DNA of 57,455 nt from Singulisphaera sp. GP187 (lineage in GTDB: Bacteria > Planctomycetota > Planctomycetia > Gemmatales > Gemmataceae), in assembly GCA_945868575.1 (NCBI GenBank), contig CAMBMH010000005.1, forward strand, positions 1-57,455. The letters are read 5' to 3'. A model generated the notes under the pieces. That model ran no database searches, was not told the DNA's origin, and saw only the letters and a list, made by a program, of their open reading frames with translations. Below are positions 9,012 to 17,815 of the stretch, in pieces. The translations under genes were made by a program, and so were the position numbers. Every line of letters starts with the position of its first letter. Positions within the stretch are counted from its first letter, which is position 1.

Positions 9012-10460
9012 TCAGCCCACCAACTCCTTTACGACCCGACCATGGATGTCGGTCAAGCGGAAATCCCGACCGGCATAGCGGTAGGTGAGTCTTTCGTGGT
9101 CGAGGCCAAGCTGATGCAGGATGGTCGCGTGCAGGTCGTGCATGTGGACTTTCCCTTCGATTGCTTTGGCGCCATGTTCGTCCGTTGCGCCGTGGGCAAA
9201 TCCGGGTTTGAAGCCTCCGCCTGCCAGCCAGACCGTGAATCCGCCCGGGTTGTGATCGCGACCCGTTCCGTTGTCCTGTGCGTAGGGTGTTCGGCCAAAT
9301 TCCCCGCCCCACCAGACGATCGTGTCTTCAAGAAGTCCCCGTTCCTTGAGATCGGCCAGAAGCCCCGCGATTGGACGATCGACCGCTTTGGCGTGGTTGC
9401 CATGTTTGGGGAGATCGGAATGTTGGTCCCATGCAGGGTTGGCGGAGTTGTCGCCATAGGTGACCTGAATGAACCTGACTCCCTGCTCGCAAAGGCGCCG
9501 GGCCATGAGGCATTGTCTGCCAAAGGTATCGGTGGCTTTTTCGCCGATGCCATAACGGGCTTTGATTTTGGAGGTCTCACCGGAAAGGTCGAGGACATCG
9601 GGAGCATTCCCCTGCATGCGCCAGGCAAGTTCATAGGAATTGGCGATGGCCTCGATCACTCCATCGTCTGACGTCTCGCGGAGGCGCTCGGCGTGAAGTT
9701 CGCGAAGGAGTCCAAAACGGTCGGACCGGGCTTTTTCCGAAAGTTTGGAGTCGAGATTTTTGATCACGAATTCCGATGGGTTGCCACCGGCTTTTCCGAT
9801 GGGGGTGCCCTGAAAAGTCGCGGGTAAAAATGCGGTACCATAGTTGCGGGGGCCACCGTTGCCTGAGGATGGTCCGATGGTGACAAAACCTGGAAGGTTT
9901 TCGTTGGGTGTGCCAAGACCGTAAAGGATCCAGGAACCCATGCTTGGCCGTATGAAATTTGTGGATCCACAATGGAGAAATAGTGTCGCGGGGCCGTGCG
10001 CCACACCCTCGGTGTGCATCGCGTGCGCGAAGCACATATCATCCACGAACCGGTTCATTTCCGGGAACAGGTCCGAGGCCCAGCGGCCGGATTGGCCATG
10101 TTGGGCAAATTTCCAGAGAGGCTTCATCACCCGTTGGCTGGAGCCGCGCATTCCGGTTTTTGCGATCACCCGGGCATCATCAAAGGAGCGCGATTTGCCA
10201 TCGTCCACATTCAGGCGAGGCTTGTAATCAAAACTGTCGACCTGGCTCACCCCACCCTGCATGAAAAGGAAAATCACCCGTTTTGCCTTGGGGGTGTGAT
10301 GGGGAACCTTTGCGGCAAGGGTATTGGCTTTGTTTGTTCCCATTAGGGAATCGGACCCCACTACCCGCGAATTGCGTGATCCCAATGCCGTCAGCGCGAG
10401 TGATCCAAATCCGCATCCGGATTGGGAGAGCCAGTCGCGTCGGGACAGAGGCGTTAGCAT
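9012..10460 (-). CDS. DUF1501 Tat-exported protein (sulfatase-fold)
   Basis: A 482-residue DUF1501 protein with a twin-arginine leader (LSRRDWLSQSGCGFGSLALTALG). It contains the family blocks FLFMQGGVSQVDSFDYKP, GTPNENLPGFVTIGP, QCLMARRLCEQGVRFIQVTYGDN, WDQHSDLPKHG and WWGGEFGRTPYAQDNGTGRDHNPGGFTVWLAGGG. The DUF1501 core shares the alkaline-phosphatase/sulfatase fold; its reaction has not been established. The gene begins 11 bases after the PSCyt gene with a strong ribosome-binding site (GGAGATCACCC), so the two form the DUF1501/PSCyt pair that is nearly diagnostic for Planctomycetota. Confidence 0.92.
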   Translation of the reverse strand: MLTPLSRRDWLSQSGCGFGSLALTALGSRNSRVVGSDSLMGTNKANTLAAKVPHHTPKAKRVIFLFMQGGVSQVDSFDYKPRLNVDDGKSRSFDDARVIAKTGMRGSSQRVMKPLWKFAQHGQSGRWASDLFPEMNRFVDDMCFAHAMHTEGVAHGPATLFLHCGSTNFIRPSMGSWILYGLGTPNENLPGFVTIGPSSGNGGPRNYGTAFLPATFQGTPIGKAGGNPSEFVIKNLDSKLSEKARSDRFGLLRELHAERLRETSDDGVIEAIANSYELAWRMQGNAPDVLDLSGETSKIKARYGIGEKATDTFGRQCLMARRLCEQGVRFIQVTYGDNSANPAWDQHSDLPKHGNHAKAVDRPIAGLLADLKERGLLEDTIVWWGGEFGRTPYAQDNGTGRDHNPGGFTVWLAGGGFKPGFAHGATDEHGAKAIEGKVHMHDLHATILHQLGLDHERLTYRYAGRDFRLTDIHGRVVKELVG

Positions 10461-10471
10461 GGGTGATCTCC

Positions 10472-13375
10472 TTAGTTGAGCATTCGGAAATCGGCAGAGG
10501 CAAAAAGCGCGTGGTAAAGCGCCTCAAGGCCCTGGGAGGATTTAGTCGGGTCAGGATTGGGGTTGGTTGCAGCCTTGTTCAGGAACCGCACGGCGATTTG
10601 AATTTCCGAAGGCGTGGGATTTCGTCCGAGGGTTTTAGTGTAGGCTTTTTGGATGCGGTCGGTGGTTGTTGCGGTGGGCCAATCCCCAATATCGCGCTTT
10701 GCCGCCAGGGTTGCCTGTTTTGCGGTAAACGGGGAGTTGAGCATGAAAAGGGCCTGGGGGGCCACTGTGCTTTCTGTCCGTTTTCCTGTGACCATGGAAG
10801 TGTCGGCAAAATCGAACACCTCAAAGATCTCGGGAAGGGCGTTGCGAAATGCGGGGAGATAAATGCTGCGGCGGGTGGAATCGCTGGTATATCCATAATC
10901 CGCGGCCAGTGTTTCGGGGAACAGAGTTCCCCCCGTTTGCGGATCGAGGTTGCCCGCGATCACAAGCATCGCGTCACGAATCTCTTCGGCATCGAGGCGT
11001 TTGCGCTGGGCCCGGCCCCAGAGCCTGTTTTCCGGATCGATCCTGGCAAGGGATTCGGGGGCGGCGGAGGAAAGACGATAGGTCCTCGAAAGGACAATTT
11101 GCCTTATCAGGGGTTTGAGAGACCAACCCTGATCAAGGAATTCCGAGGCAAGGAAATCGAGAAGTTCAGGATGAGTGGGGGCTTCGCCTGTCGTGCCAAA
11201 GTTGTCGACCGTTCGCACGATCCCCTGACCCATGAGCCAGGTCCAGATCCGATTGGACATCACTCGTGGAGTGAGGGGATTGGCGGGAGCAACGATCCAA
11301 TCGGCAAGTTGTAGCCGCCCGCTCTGGTCCTTGGGAAATGATTTCGTGGGACCAGCATTCACCACCTGCAGCACACCCCGGGGTACGACCGGGCCTGGAT
11401 TGGACACCAGCCCACGAATATGAATCCGGGCGTCATCGATTTTTTTCTCCTCCACGACGGACATGGCCATGGGGCGTTTGGGTGCGGAGGATTTGAGTTT
11501 TCGCAGTTCCTTTTCCAGATCCTTGATTGTCTGTTGTTTGTTCACCAGATCATTGTTGAATGGCGTTTCGCTGTTTGGATATGGCTTGGTGGAAGGGACG
11601 GTTTCCTTGGCGGAGGTGCTTCCTTCCAGGGGAAGGAACTGAACTGCATCGGCGGTCACATGTCCGGTGGTGTCTTCATTGGAAAGGAGAACATAGCTTT
11701 GGCCTGTCTTTTCAAAGCGGTGTTCCCCAAGGGAGGTAAAACGCCCATCAATGGGGCCGGGTTTGGTCATGTCGATGGCAATTGTCTTTTCGCCTCCGGC
11801 AGAAAAGACCGTCACCCTTACCGATTTGGACCGGGTTGATCCTGGGGAATAGGCCAGGCGAACCTCATACATCCCATTGGCGGGCAGATCCGGGGCAAAG
11901 GTCAGCGTTTTCTTACCCTTTTCGGAGTTTTGATCGTGGACATAGCCCGAACCGATATAGTTTCCCGAAAAAGTGGAGTGTTGCCACATCCCCACTTTTT
12001 TGGCCATCCCATCGTCCACCATGATGCCAGGAAGACTGCCTGGGGGAATTATCCCCGGGTCATTTTTGGTCTTTGTGGATGTGGTGCCCTTGAGAAGTTG
12101 GATTTTCTGCTGGAGCTTTAGAACCTCGGCTTCGTGAAGGGCAATCGCTCTTGCCAGCTCGGGTTTCATGGGTAGGGGAACCTCGACCCATTTGGAAACA
12201 TTGTCCTCCTCCAGGGCTTTGGCATTTCGGAAGATTCCGGCAAGAGCGTAGTAGTCGCTGGTAGGGATCGGGTCAAATTTGTGATCGTGGCAGCGGGCGC
12301 AGGTTAGAGTCTGCCCCAACAATCCTTTGCCGATCACATCGAGCATTTCATCCACGACATCCATGCGGAGTTGCTGCTTGTCCTGCTCTTCCAGGTTGGA
12401 GTTGCCCAAGGCCAGGTAGGTTGTCGCGATCAGGTTTCGGGTGCGCAACGCATCATTGGGCGCCGGAAGGAGATCCCCGGCGATCTGTTCCCGGATGATC
12501 TGGTTGAGGGGGATGTTATTTTGGATCGACTCCATTACATAATCGCGATAGCGCCAGGCCTCGGTGTAGATCAGGCCCCGCAGGGTCACCGAATCGGCGT
12601 AGCGCGAAATGTCGAGCCAGTGTCTGGTCCAGCGTTCCGCAAAAGCGGGCGATCCCATCAATTTGCCGACAAGCTTTTCATACGCTTTGGGATCTGTGTC
12701 ACGAACGAAATCCTGGATGGCTTCCGGGGAGGGAGGGAGGCCGGTCAAGTCGAAAAAGAGTCTTCGAATGAGGGTCTGCTTGTCAGCGTCCGGAGCGGGC
12801 ACCAGCCCCCTGACTTCGAGCCCCTTGAGGATAAACCGGTCGATATCGTTATGGGCCCAGGCGGGATTTTGCACGGTGGAAACTTTGGGACGGACAATGG
12901 GCCGATAGGACCAAAACGATTTTCCCGCCTCGATGCTTAAGCCTGTCTGTTTTTTGGTGGGCGCGGTTGCCGTGCGGGGATCGGGCGCTCCCATGCGGAT
13001 CCATTGGCCGATATCGCGAATCGCCGCGGGGGGGAGTTTTCCTTTGGGGGGCATGTTGATGTCCCCATCGTAAATGACCGACTTGAGCAGAAGACTGGCG
13101 TCTGGTTTTCCGGGGACGATGGCCGGACCGCTGTCCCCTCCTTTGCTCCAACCCTCACGGCTGTCCAAAAATAGTCCACCAGAAAGGCGATTTTGCGCGG
13201 CCGCCTCGGTGGAATGACACGATAGGCAATGCTCGGTAATGATTGGACGGATTTTGGCTTCGAAAAATGCGAGGGCTTTGGGATCGGCAGGAACAGGTTT
13301 GACCGGGTCCGAGGCAACGACAACCCGGCCCAGCAGAAGAAATGCGCCTATCAGGATGAGTTGCAATCGGTTCAT
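10472..13375 (-). CDS. PSCyt1-DUF1549-DUF1553 planctomycete cytochrome-type protein with golvesin-like insert
   Basis: A 967-residue exported protein (signal peptide residues 4-22). The N-terminal planctomycete cytochrome c domain carries C50-L-S-C53-H54 and the distal MPPKGKLP segment. DUF1549 follows (about 175-385) with a second heme-type motif C359-A-R-C362-H363-DHKFDP. DUF1553 covers roughly 680-930 (LADWIVAPANPLTPRVMSNRIW). Between them, about 450-590, lies a beta-rich domain (GMYEVRLAYSPGSTRSKSV ... TADAVQF) that resembles the golvesin C-terminal/carbohydrate-binding-like module. A coiled segment (about 600-640) joins the parts. Probably an envelope redox or polymer-processing protein acting with the DUF1501 product next to it; the real function is unknown. 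Confidence 0.92.
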   Translation of the reverse strand: MNRLQLILIGAFLLLGRVVVASDPVKPVPADPKALAFFEAKIRPIITEHCLSCHSTEAAAQNRLSGGLFLDSREGWSKGGDSGPAIVPGKPDASLLLKSVIYDGDINMPPKGKLPPAAIRDIGQWIRMGAPDPRTATAPTKKQTGLSIEAGKSFWSYRPIVRPKVSTVQNPAWAHNDIDRFILKGLEVRGLVPAPDADKQTLIRRLFFDLTGLPPSPEAIQDFVRDTDPKAYEKLVGKLMGSPAFAERWTRHWLDISRYADSVTLRGLIYTEAWRYRDYVMESIQNNIPLNQIIREQIAGDLLPAPNDALRTRNLIATTYLALGNSNLEEQDKQQLRMDVVDEMLDVIGKGLLGQTLTCARCHDHKFDPIPTSDYYALAGIFRNAKALEEDNVSKWVEVPLPMKPELARAIALHEAEVLKLQQKIQLLKGTTSTKTKNDPGIIPPGSLPGIMVDDGMAKKVGMWQHSTFSGNYIGSGYVHDQNSEKGKKTLTFAPDLPANGMYEVRLAYSPGSTRSKSVRVTVFSAGGEKTIAIDMTKPGPIDGRFTSLGEHRFEKTGQSYVLLSNEDTTGHVTADAVQFLPLEGSTSAKETVPSTKPYPNSETPFNNDLVNKQQTIKDLEKELRKLKSSAPKRPMAMSVVEEKKIDDARIHIRGLVSNPGPVVPRGVLQVVNAGPTKSFPKDQSGRLQLADWIVAPANPLTPRVMSNRIWTWLMGQGIVRTVDNFGTTGEAPTHPELLDFLASEFLDQGWSLKPLIRQIVLSRTYRLSSAAPESLARIDPENRLWGRAQRKRLDAEEIRDAMLVIAGNLDPQTGGTLFPETLAADYGYTSDSTRRSIYLPAFRNALPEIFEVFDFADTSMVTGKRTESTVAPQALFMLNSPFTAKQATLAAKRDIGDWPTATTTDRIQKAYTKTLGRNPTPSEIQIAVRFLNKAATNPNPDPTKSSQGLEALYHALFASADFRMLN

Positions 13376-13670
13376 CAGAAACTGCCTGGCCTTTGTCCGT
13401 ACTTCTGGTCCAAGGAATATCGGCTAATTGGATCAATTGCCAAAAATCATTTTAATTGGTGAAAACAAGGATCCAAAGGAAAAAAAATCGCTACCTAGCC
13501 TTTTTTGTTGAATTGGAATGTCTTTGGGTACAATTGGTCGCCCTTGGAAATGGGAAGCGGGCATTGCAAGGCAAGTCCTCGACGGAATTTGTTTACAGGG
13601 ATGTTGATCTCCGTAAAATTGAATTGATTGGATTTGGTCGATTTTTCCTCTCCACCCACCGGGGTCAGAC
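13376..13670. promoter_or_regulatory. Divergent promoter region between the two DUF1501-type units
   Basis: These 295 bases separate the minus-strand PSCyt/DUF1501 pair from the plus-strand DUF1501/VTT/DUF1080 unit and must carry both promoters. No gene and no clear palindrome was found. Confidence 0.45.
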
Positions 13671-15101
13671 ATGAATCCCCAGCAGGCGACAAGACGCGAG
13701 GCCATTGCGCGACTGAGCGCGCTTTCGGCGCTCGGGGGAATGGCGGGGCTGGGTTTGGAGCCGGGCCGGATCTGGGCGGGTAGCCCAGGCGGACAGAAGG
13801 GTAAAGCCAGGGCCAAAAGCGTTGTGATCCTTTTCGCGGGGGGTGGCCCCTCGCAACTGGAAACCTGGGACATGCGCCCCGAGGCGCCGTCGGCAGTGCG
13901 CGGAGCTTTCAAGCCGATTGCGACCGATGTACCGGGAATTCGCATTTGTGAGCATATGCCCCGGTTGGCCCAAATGGCCAAAAACTATTCGATCTACAAA
14001 ACCCTGTCGCATGTGGATCTGGAACATGGGAGCGCCTGTTATCTTGCCCTGACGGGACATTATCACCCACAAAAGACCTCCAATCCAGATCCCCGAAGCA
14101 ATGACCGTCCGGCGATTGGATGTCTTGCGCGGAAATTGGCGCCGGAATTGGTCGGCCCTTTCGGGGCATTTCACCTTAATGGCCCGATTCTGATGCCGAT
14201 CACTCCGGGGGCGGGCCAATATCCCGGAGTTTTGGGACCGGCCTATAGCGCGATTGGTCTTGGCGATCCGAGGTTGGATCCGGCGACAGCTCTGGGTCTT
14301 AAGGACCGGACTGAGCTACCCAAACTTCGCATCGATGGCAGAAGGGTGCTTCAAAGCCAGCTTGAATTGGCGCTTCAATCGACAGATGCGGCGATGAGCC
14401 AGTCCGAAGACCGGCTTGGCCGGGATGTCATGCTGGAGCAGGGGTATCGGCTTTTGGAGCAGCCCCGACTTCGCCAGGCATTTGATCTTTCCCGGGAAAA
14501 GGTGGAAGTCCACGACAGGTATGGTCGTCACCGGACCGGGCAGGCGTGCCTGTTGGCAAGACGGTTGGTCGAAGCGGGAACGCCTTGGATAACGGTGTTT
14601 TTGAATCAATCGATACGGGGACAGGACATTGCTCCCGCAGATGGTGACGCTTGTGGCTGGGACACCCACAACGATCTTTTTGAATCGATGGAAACGGTTC
14701 TGCTCCCCCGGTTGGATCAGGCGATGAGCGCCCTTCTTTGGGATTTGCATGGGAGTGGGCGCCTTCAGGATACTTTGGTGATCTGCATGGGGGAATTTGG
14801 TCGGGCGCCTCTGGTCGCAATGGAAAAGCGTTTTGTGGGGAACACCCCTGGCCGGAAGCACTGGTCGGCGACCTATCCGATGGTGGTGGCGGGAGCGGGG
14901 ACGCAACCTGGCCGGATCATCGGGGCCACCGACCGCCATGCGGCATACCCCATGACGGAACCCGCCGGGCCCTGGGATGTTGCGGTGACTTGCCTTGAGG
15001 CATTGGGAATAGCGACCAATGGAAGTGTGATCGATCGGGAGGGGCGCCTGCTTACTTTGCCCGAGGGGCGTGTAATTGAGAAATTGTGGACGGAATCATG
15101 A
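13671..15101 (+). CDS. Second DUF1501 Tat-exported protein
   Basis: A 476-residue DUF1501 protein, divergent from 9012-10460. It has a twin-arginine leader (TRREAIARLSALSALGGMAGLGL) and the family blocks ILFAGGGPSQLETWDMRPE, GIRICEHMPRLAQMAKNYSIYKTLSH, GQACLLARRLVEAGTPWITVFLNQ, WDTHNDLFESM and CMGEFGRAPLV...GRKHWSATYPMVVAGAG. The version with RICEHMPRLA and a shorter tail is the commoner DUF1501 subtype. It lacks an adjacent PSCyt gene of its own. The VTT-like gene starts inside its stop codon (ATGA overlap), so the two are translationally coupled. Confidence 0.92.
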   Translation: MNPQQATRREAIARLSALSALGGMAGLGLEPGRIWAGSPGGQKGKARAKSVVILFAGGGPSQLETWDMRPEAPSAVRGAFKPIATDVPGIRICEHMPRLAQMAKNYSIYKTLSHVDLEHGSACYLALTGHYHPQKTSNPDPRSNDRPAIGCLARKLAPELVGPFGAFHLNGPILMPITPGAGQYPGVLGPAYSAIGLGDPRLDPATALGLKDRTELPKLRIDGRRVLQSQLELALQSTDAAMSQSEDRLGRDVMLEQGYRLLEQPRLRQAFDLSREKVEVHDRYGRHRTGQACLLARRLVEAGTPWITVFLNQSIRGQDIAPADGDACGWDTHNDLFESMETVLLPRLDQAMSALLWDLHGSGRLQDTLVICMGEFGRAPLVAMEKRFVGNTPGRKHWSATYPMVVAGAGTQPGRIIGATDRHAAYPMTEPAGPWDVAVTCLEALGIATNGSVIDREGRLLTLPEGRVIEKLWTES

Positions 15102-15754
15102 TTTTTGAGGACGGAACAAATCCTGCCGGGAGTTTTGAAATGTCCGGGAACCCAAGTGTTTACGGCAATCATGGGTGGTTGGAATCCTTACCCGGCGATC
15201 CATGGATATTGGGAATAGTCGGAGTTTTTCTAGGCCTTTTGGGAATGCCTTTGTCTCCATATTGGGTATTTCTTGGGTTTCGATTGGGTGGTTTTCATGG
15301 TTTCCTGGTAGGATGGGCTGCGGCCGTGATTGCGATGGCGATCCAGTTTCCGCTTGTCCGTTGGGCCAGGAAGGGGCTTTTTCTCAGGCTTGGCAAGCCA
15401 AAAGGCAAGGCCGGCAAAGTGTGGGAAAAGTTGGCGCTGTTGGAAGCCAATGGAATGGGACTTCTTTGGGCGCGTCTTGCCTGGGTCCTTCCGTTTGTTG
15501 TGATCAATACCTGGGCGGCTATGGGACGGATTTCCTATCTCTTGTTTCTGGCTATCAGTACACCGGCTATTGCACCCAATATCGCAGGAATTGTTTTTGC
15601 GGGTGATTTGGTTGCCAGTTTGGGGAAAGGAACCGGGTACGACCGTATCAGCGTTATTGTAATGGCAAGTTTTGGGATGTTCGGCTTTTTGGTGTGGTTG
15701 GTTCGAAGGTGGCTGAAAGGGCCCGAATTGGTAGTGGAAAAGCCACTGGAATGA
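15098..15754 (+). CDS. VTT/DedA-like (TVP38-type) membrane protein
   Basis: About 218 residues with four to five membrane segments (roughly 30-50, 60-82, 115-145, 155-175, 185-207). The central pattern, a glycine-rich GFxLGxxxGFLVGWAAA re-entrant-like segment, a basic loop (RWARKGLFLRLGKPKGKAGK) and a distal RLAWVLPFVVINTWAAMGRISYLLFLAIS, is that of the VTT/SNARE-associated (DedA, TVP38) family. These proteins are thought to flip or transport lipids in the inner membrane. The start at ATG 15098 overlaps the DUF1501 stop by four bases; an earlier in-frame ATG (15086) is less likely. The assignment rests on topology and motif feel, not on full alignment. Confidence 0.7.
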   Translation: MIFEDGTNPAGSFEMSGNPSVYGNHGWLESLPGDPWILGIVGVFLGLLGMPLSPYWVFLGFRLGGFHGFLVGWAAAVIAMAIQFPLVRWARKGLFLRLGKPKGKAGKVWEKLALLEANGMGLLWARLAWVLPFVVINTWAAMGRISYLLFLAISTPAIAPNIAGIVFAGDLVASLGKGTGYDRISVIVMASFGMFGFLVWLVRRWLKGPELVVEKPLE

Positions 15755-15853
15755 ATCAGCTTTGCGGTTGGAATCGTTTGGAGGATTTGCTTTGATCTAT
15801 TGGGACTTTCCCGGATAATCATAATGTTCCTTTCCTTTCCGGGAGTTGTGCTG

Positions 15854-17737
15854 ATGAACCAAAAATTGTGGGCAATTGCCTTTTGCATCTGGTTTGGATC
15901 CGCAGCCGTTGCCGCCGAACCAAACCTTTCGCCTGCGGAACAAATGGCGGGATGGCGATGGCTGTTTAATGGGGAGCATGCCGCCTCCTTTCGCAGTTAC
16001 AAAAAACCGGCCCTGAACCCGGGCTGGAAAGTTGTCAACGGCGAACTGAGCCGTGTGGAAAAGGGTGCCGGGGACATTGTCACCCGCGAAAAATTCGAAA
16101 ATTTTGAGCTTTCCCTCGAGTACAAAATTTCCAAGGGTGGCAACAGCGGACTTATGTTTCGGGTGACCGAGGACGCCGACAATCCCTGGCAAACCGGTCC
16201 CGAGGTCCAGATTCAGGACAATATTGCTGGTCATGATCCCCAAAAATCGGGATGGCTGTACCAAATGTACCCGACTGGCAATAACCCATTCACTGGTAAG
16301 CCCCTCGACACCACCCGTGGTCCCGGCGAGTGGAATGAAATCCGGATGATCTGCACAAAGGATCGTGTTGAGCTTTACATGAACGGTCACCACTATTGGA
16401 CTGCCAAGGTGGGAAGCGACGACTGGAAAAAGCGTCTTGCAAAGAGCAAATTCGCGAAAATGCCTGGATTTGGCACATCCGAATCTGGCCATATTTGCCT
16501 TCAGGACCATGGCGATCCGGTAGCTTTTCGAAATATCAAGGTGCGAACGCTTGGCGCCAACGCTTCCGGCCCCGAGCCTATTGATGGTAAACTCAAGGTC
16601 GGTATTGTTCCCGCGTTTCCCAACATCGAATGGACCGACTGGAAACAAGTCGATGAAAAAGGAAAGGTGGATCCTCTTCGTCCCATTGTGATCACGCATG
16701 CAAATGACGCCAGCGGGAGGATTTTTGTTGCGAGTCAACAAGGGGTTATCCACATCGTTTCCAAGGACAAATCAGCCAAGGCATCCAAAGTCTTTTTGGA
16801 TATGTCCAAAAAGGTCCAATATTCCGACGCGGAAAACGAGGAGGGATTCCTTGGTTTGGCATTCCACCCCGATTACAAGAAGTCGGGCGAGTTCTTTGTG
16901 TATTACACTGTGAAGGGGAAAAAGCACCATTGCATCCTCTCCCGATTCAGGGTTTCCAAGGACGATCCTGATCGGGCCGACCCCGAGTTTGAAGAGGTGC
17001 TGATGGAATTCCCGAAACCATTCTGGAACCATAATGGGGGGACTGTGGTTTTTGGACTGGACGGTATGCTATACCTTGCGATTGGAGATGGTGGCGCGGG
17101 GAATGATCCATTCGGTAATGGCCAAAACCTGGGAACCCACCTTGGCAAGATTCTGCGGATCAATGTCGATCGCAAAGATCCGGAAAAGAACTATTCCATT
17201 CCCCGCGACAATCCCTTCGCGGGCAGAGACAAGGCCAAGCCGGAAATTTGGGCATATGGTCTGCGCAATATTTGGCGCATGGCGTTTGACAAGAAGACCG
17301 GTTCGCTTTTCGCGGCCGATGTTGGCCAAAACCTTTTTGAAGAGATTAACCTGATTCAAAAAGGTGGAAACTATGGTTGGAATTTTCGCGAGGGGTATCA
17401 CCCATTTGGAAGCAAAACCCCTCCCGAAGACGCCAAATTTATCGATCCGATCTGGGAATATGACCACCTGGTTGGAAAATCGATAACAGGCGGCCTTGTC
17501 TACCGGGGGAAAGCAATTCCCGCGCTTGATGGGTGCTATCTATATGCAGACTATGTTTCGGGCAAAATCTGGGCCCTGGACTACGATCAGCAAAGGGGTC
17601 GCGTTCGCAGCAACAAGGCTATTGCAAGTCCCATGTTGACCACCATCACTTTTGGTGAGGACGAAGTCGGCGAGGCCTATTTCGCCATCGTCAGTGGGGA
17701 TGGGAAGGGGATTTTCAAATTTGTTCCGGAGAAATAA
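15854..17737 (+). CDS. DUF1080 + PQQ-type sugar dehydrogenase (GSDH) fusion, exported
   Basis: About 627 residues: signal peptide (MNQKLWAIAFCIWFGSAAVAA), then a DUF1080 / 3-keto-disaccharide hydrolase-like jelly roll (about 25-235: GWRWLFNGEHAASFRSY, FELSLEYKISKGGNSGLMFRV, GPGEWNEIRMI, SGHICLQDHGDPVAFRNIKVR). A six-bladed glucose/sorbosone dehydrogenase propeller follows (about 255-625: GLAFHPDYKKSGEFFVYYT, NHNGGTVVFGLDGMLYLAIGDGG, LGKILRINV, WAYGLRNIWRMAFDKKTGSLFAADVGQN, GGNYGWNFREG). Catalytic-type residues of the soluble sugar dehydrogenase propeller (NHNGG, DVGQN, GxNYGW) are present. It probably binds or oxidises sugars in the periplasm. The start is ATG 15854 (GGGAG upstream); an upstream start at 15800 would add 18 residues before the signal peptide. 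Confidence 0.9.
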   Translation: MNQKLWAIAFCIWFGSAAVAAEPNLSPAEQMAGWRWLFNGEHAASFRSYKKPALNPGWKVVNGELSRVEKGAGDIVTREKFENFELSLEYKISKGGNSGLMFRVTEDADNPWQTGPEVQIQDNIAGHDPQKSGWLYQMYPTGNNPFTGKPLDTTRGPGEWNEIRMICTKDRVELYMNGHHYWTAKVGSDDWKKRLAKSKFAKMPGFGTSESGHICLQDHGDPVAFRNIKVRTLGANASGPEPIDGKLKVGIVPAFPNIEWTDWKQVDEKGKVDPLRPIVITHANDASGRIFVASQQGVIHIVSKDKSAKASKVFLDMSKKVQYSDAENEEGFLGLAFHPDYKKSGEFFVYYTVKGKKHHCILSRFRVSKDDPDRADPEFEEVLMEFPKPFWNHNGGTVVFGLDGMLYLAIGDGGAGNDPFGNGQNLGTHLGKILRINVDRKDPEKNYSIPRDNPFAGRDKAKPEIWAYGLRNIWRMAFDKKTGSLFAADVGQNLFEEINLIQKGGNYGWNFREGYHPFGSKTPPEDAKFIDPIWEYDHLVGKSITGGLVYRGKAIPALDGCYLYADYVSGKIWALDYDQQRGRVRSNKAIASPMLTTITFGEDEVGEAYFAIVSGDGKGIFKFVPEK

Positions 17738-17763
17738 TCCGGTCGAAATATCGCTTTGTACGG

Positions 17764-17807
17764 GTGGGGGGGCTGTTCCTTTTCGAACAGTCTCCCCGCT
17801 TTTTTTA
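17764..17807 (+). terminator. Rho-independent terminator after the DUF1080-GSDH gene
   Basis: GGGGGGCTGTTC pairs with GAACAGTCTCCCC around a CTTTTC loop and is followed by GC and seven T. It lies 27 bases after the stop and just before the convergent gene end at 17816. Confidence 0.88.
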
Positions 17808-17815
17808 ACAGGTTT

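Noticed and set aside
10283-11314. Open frame of 343 codons on the plus strand opposite the PSCyt/DUF1501 genes
   Set aside because: It crosses the junction of two real minus-strand genes and has no recognisable domain.
15797-16753. Long open frame (318 codons) on the minus strand opposite the DUF1080-GSDH gene
   Set aside because: It mirrors the codon pattern of the real plus-strand gene and has no family resemblance.
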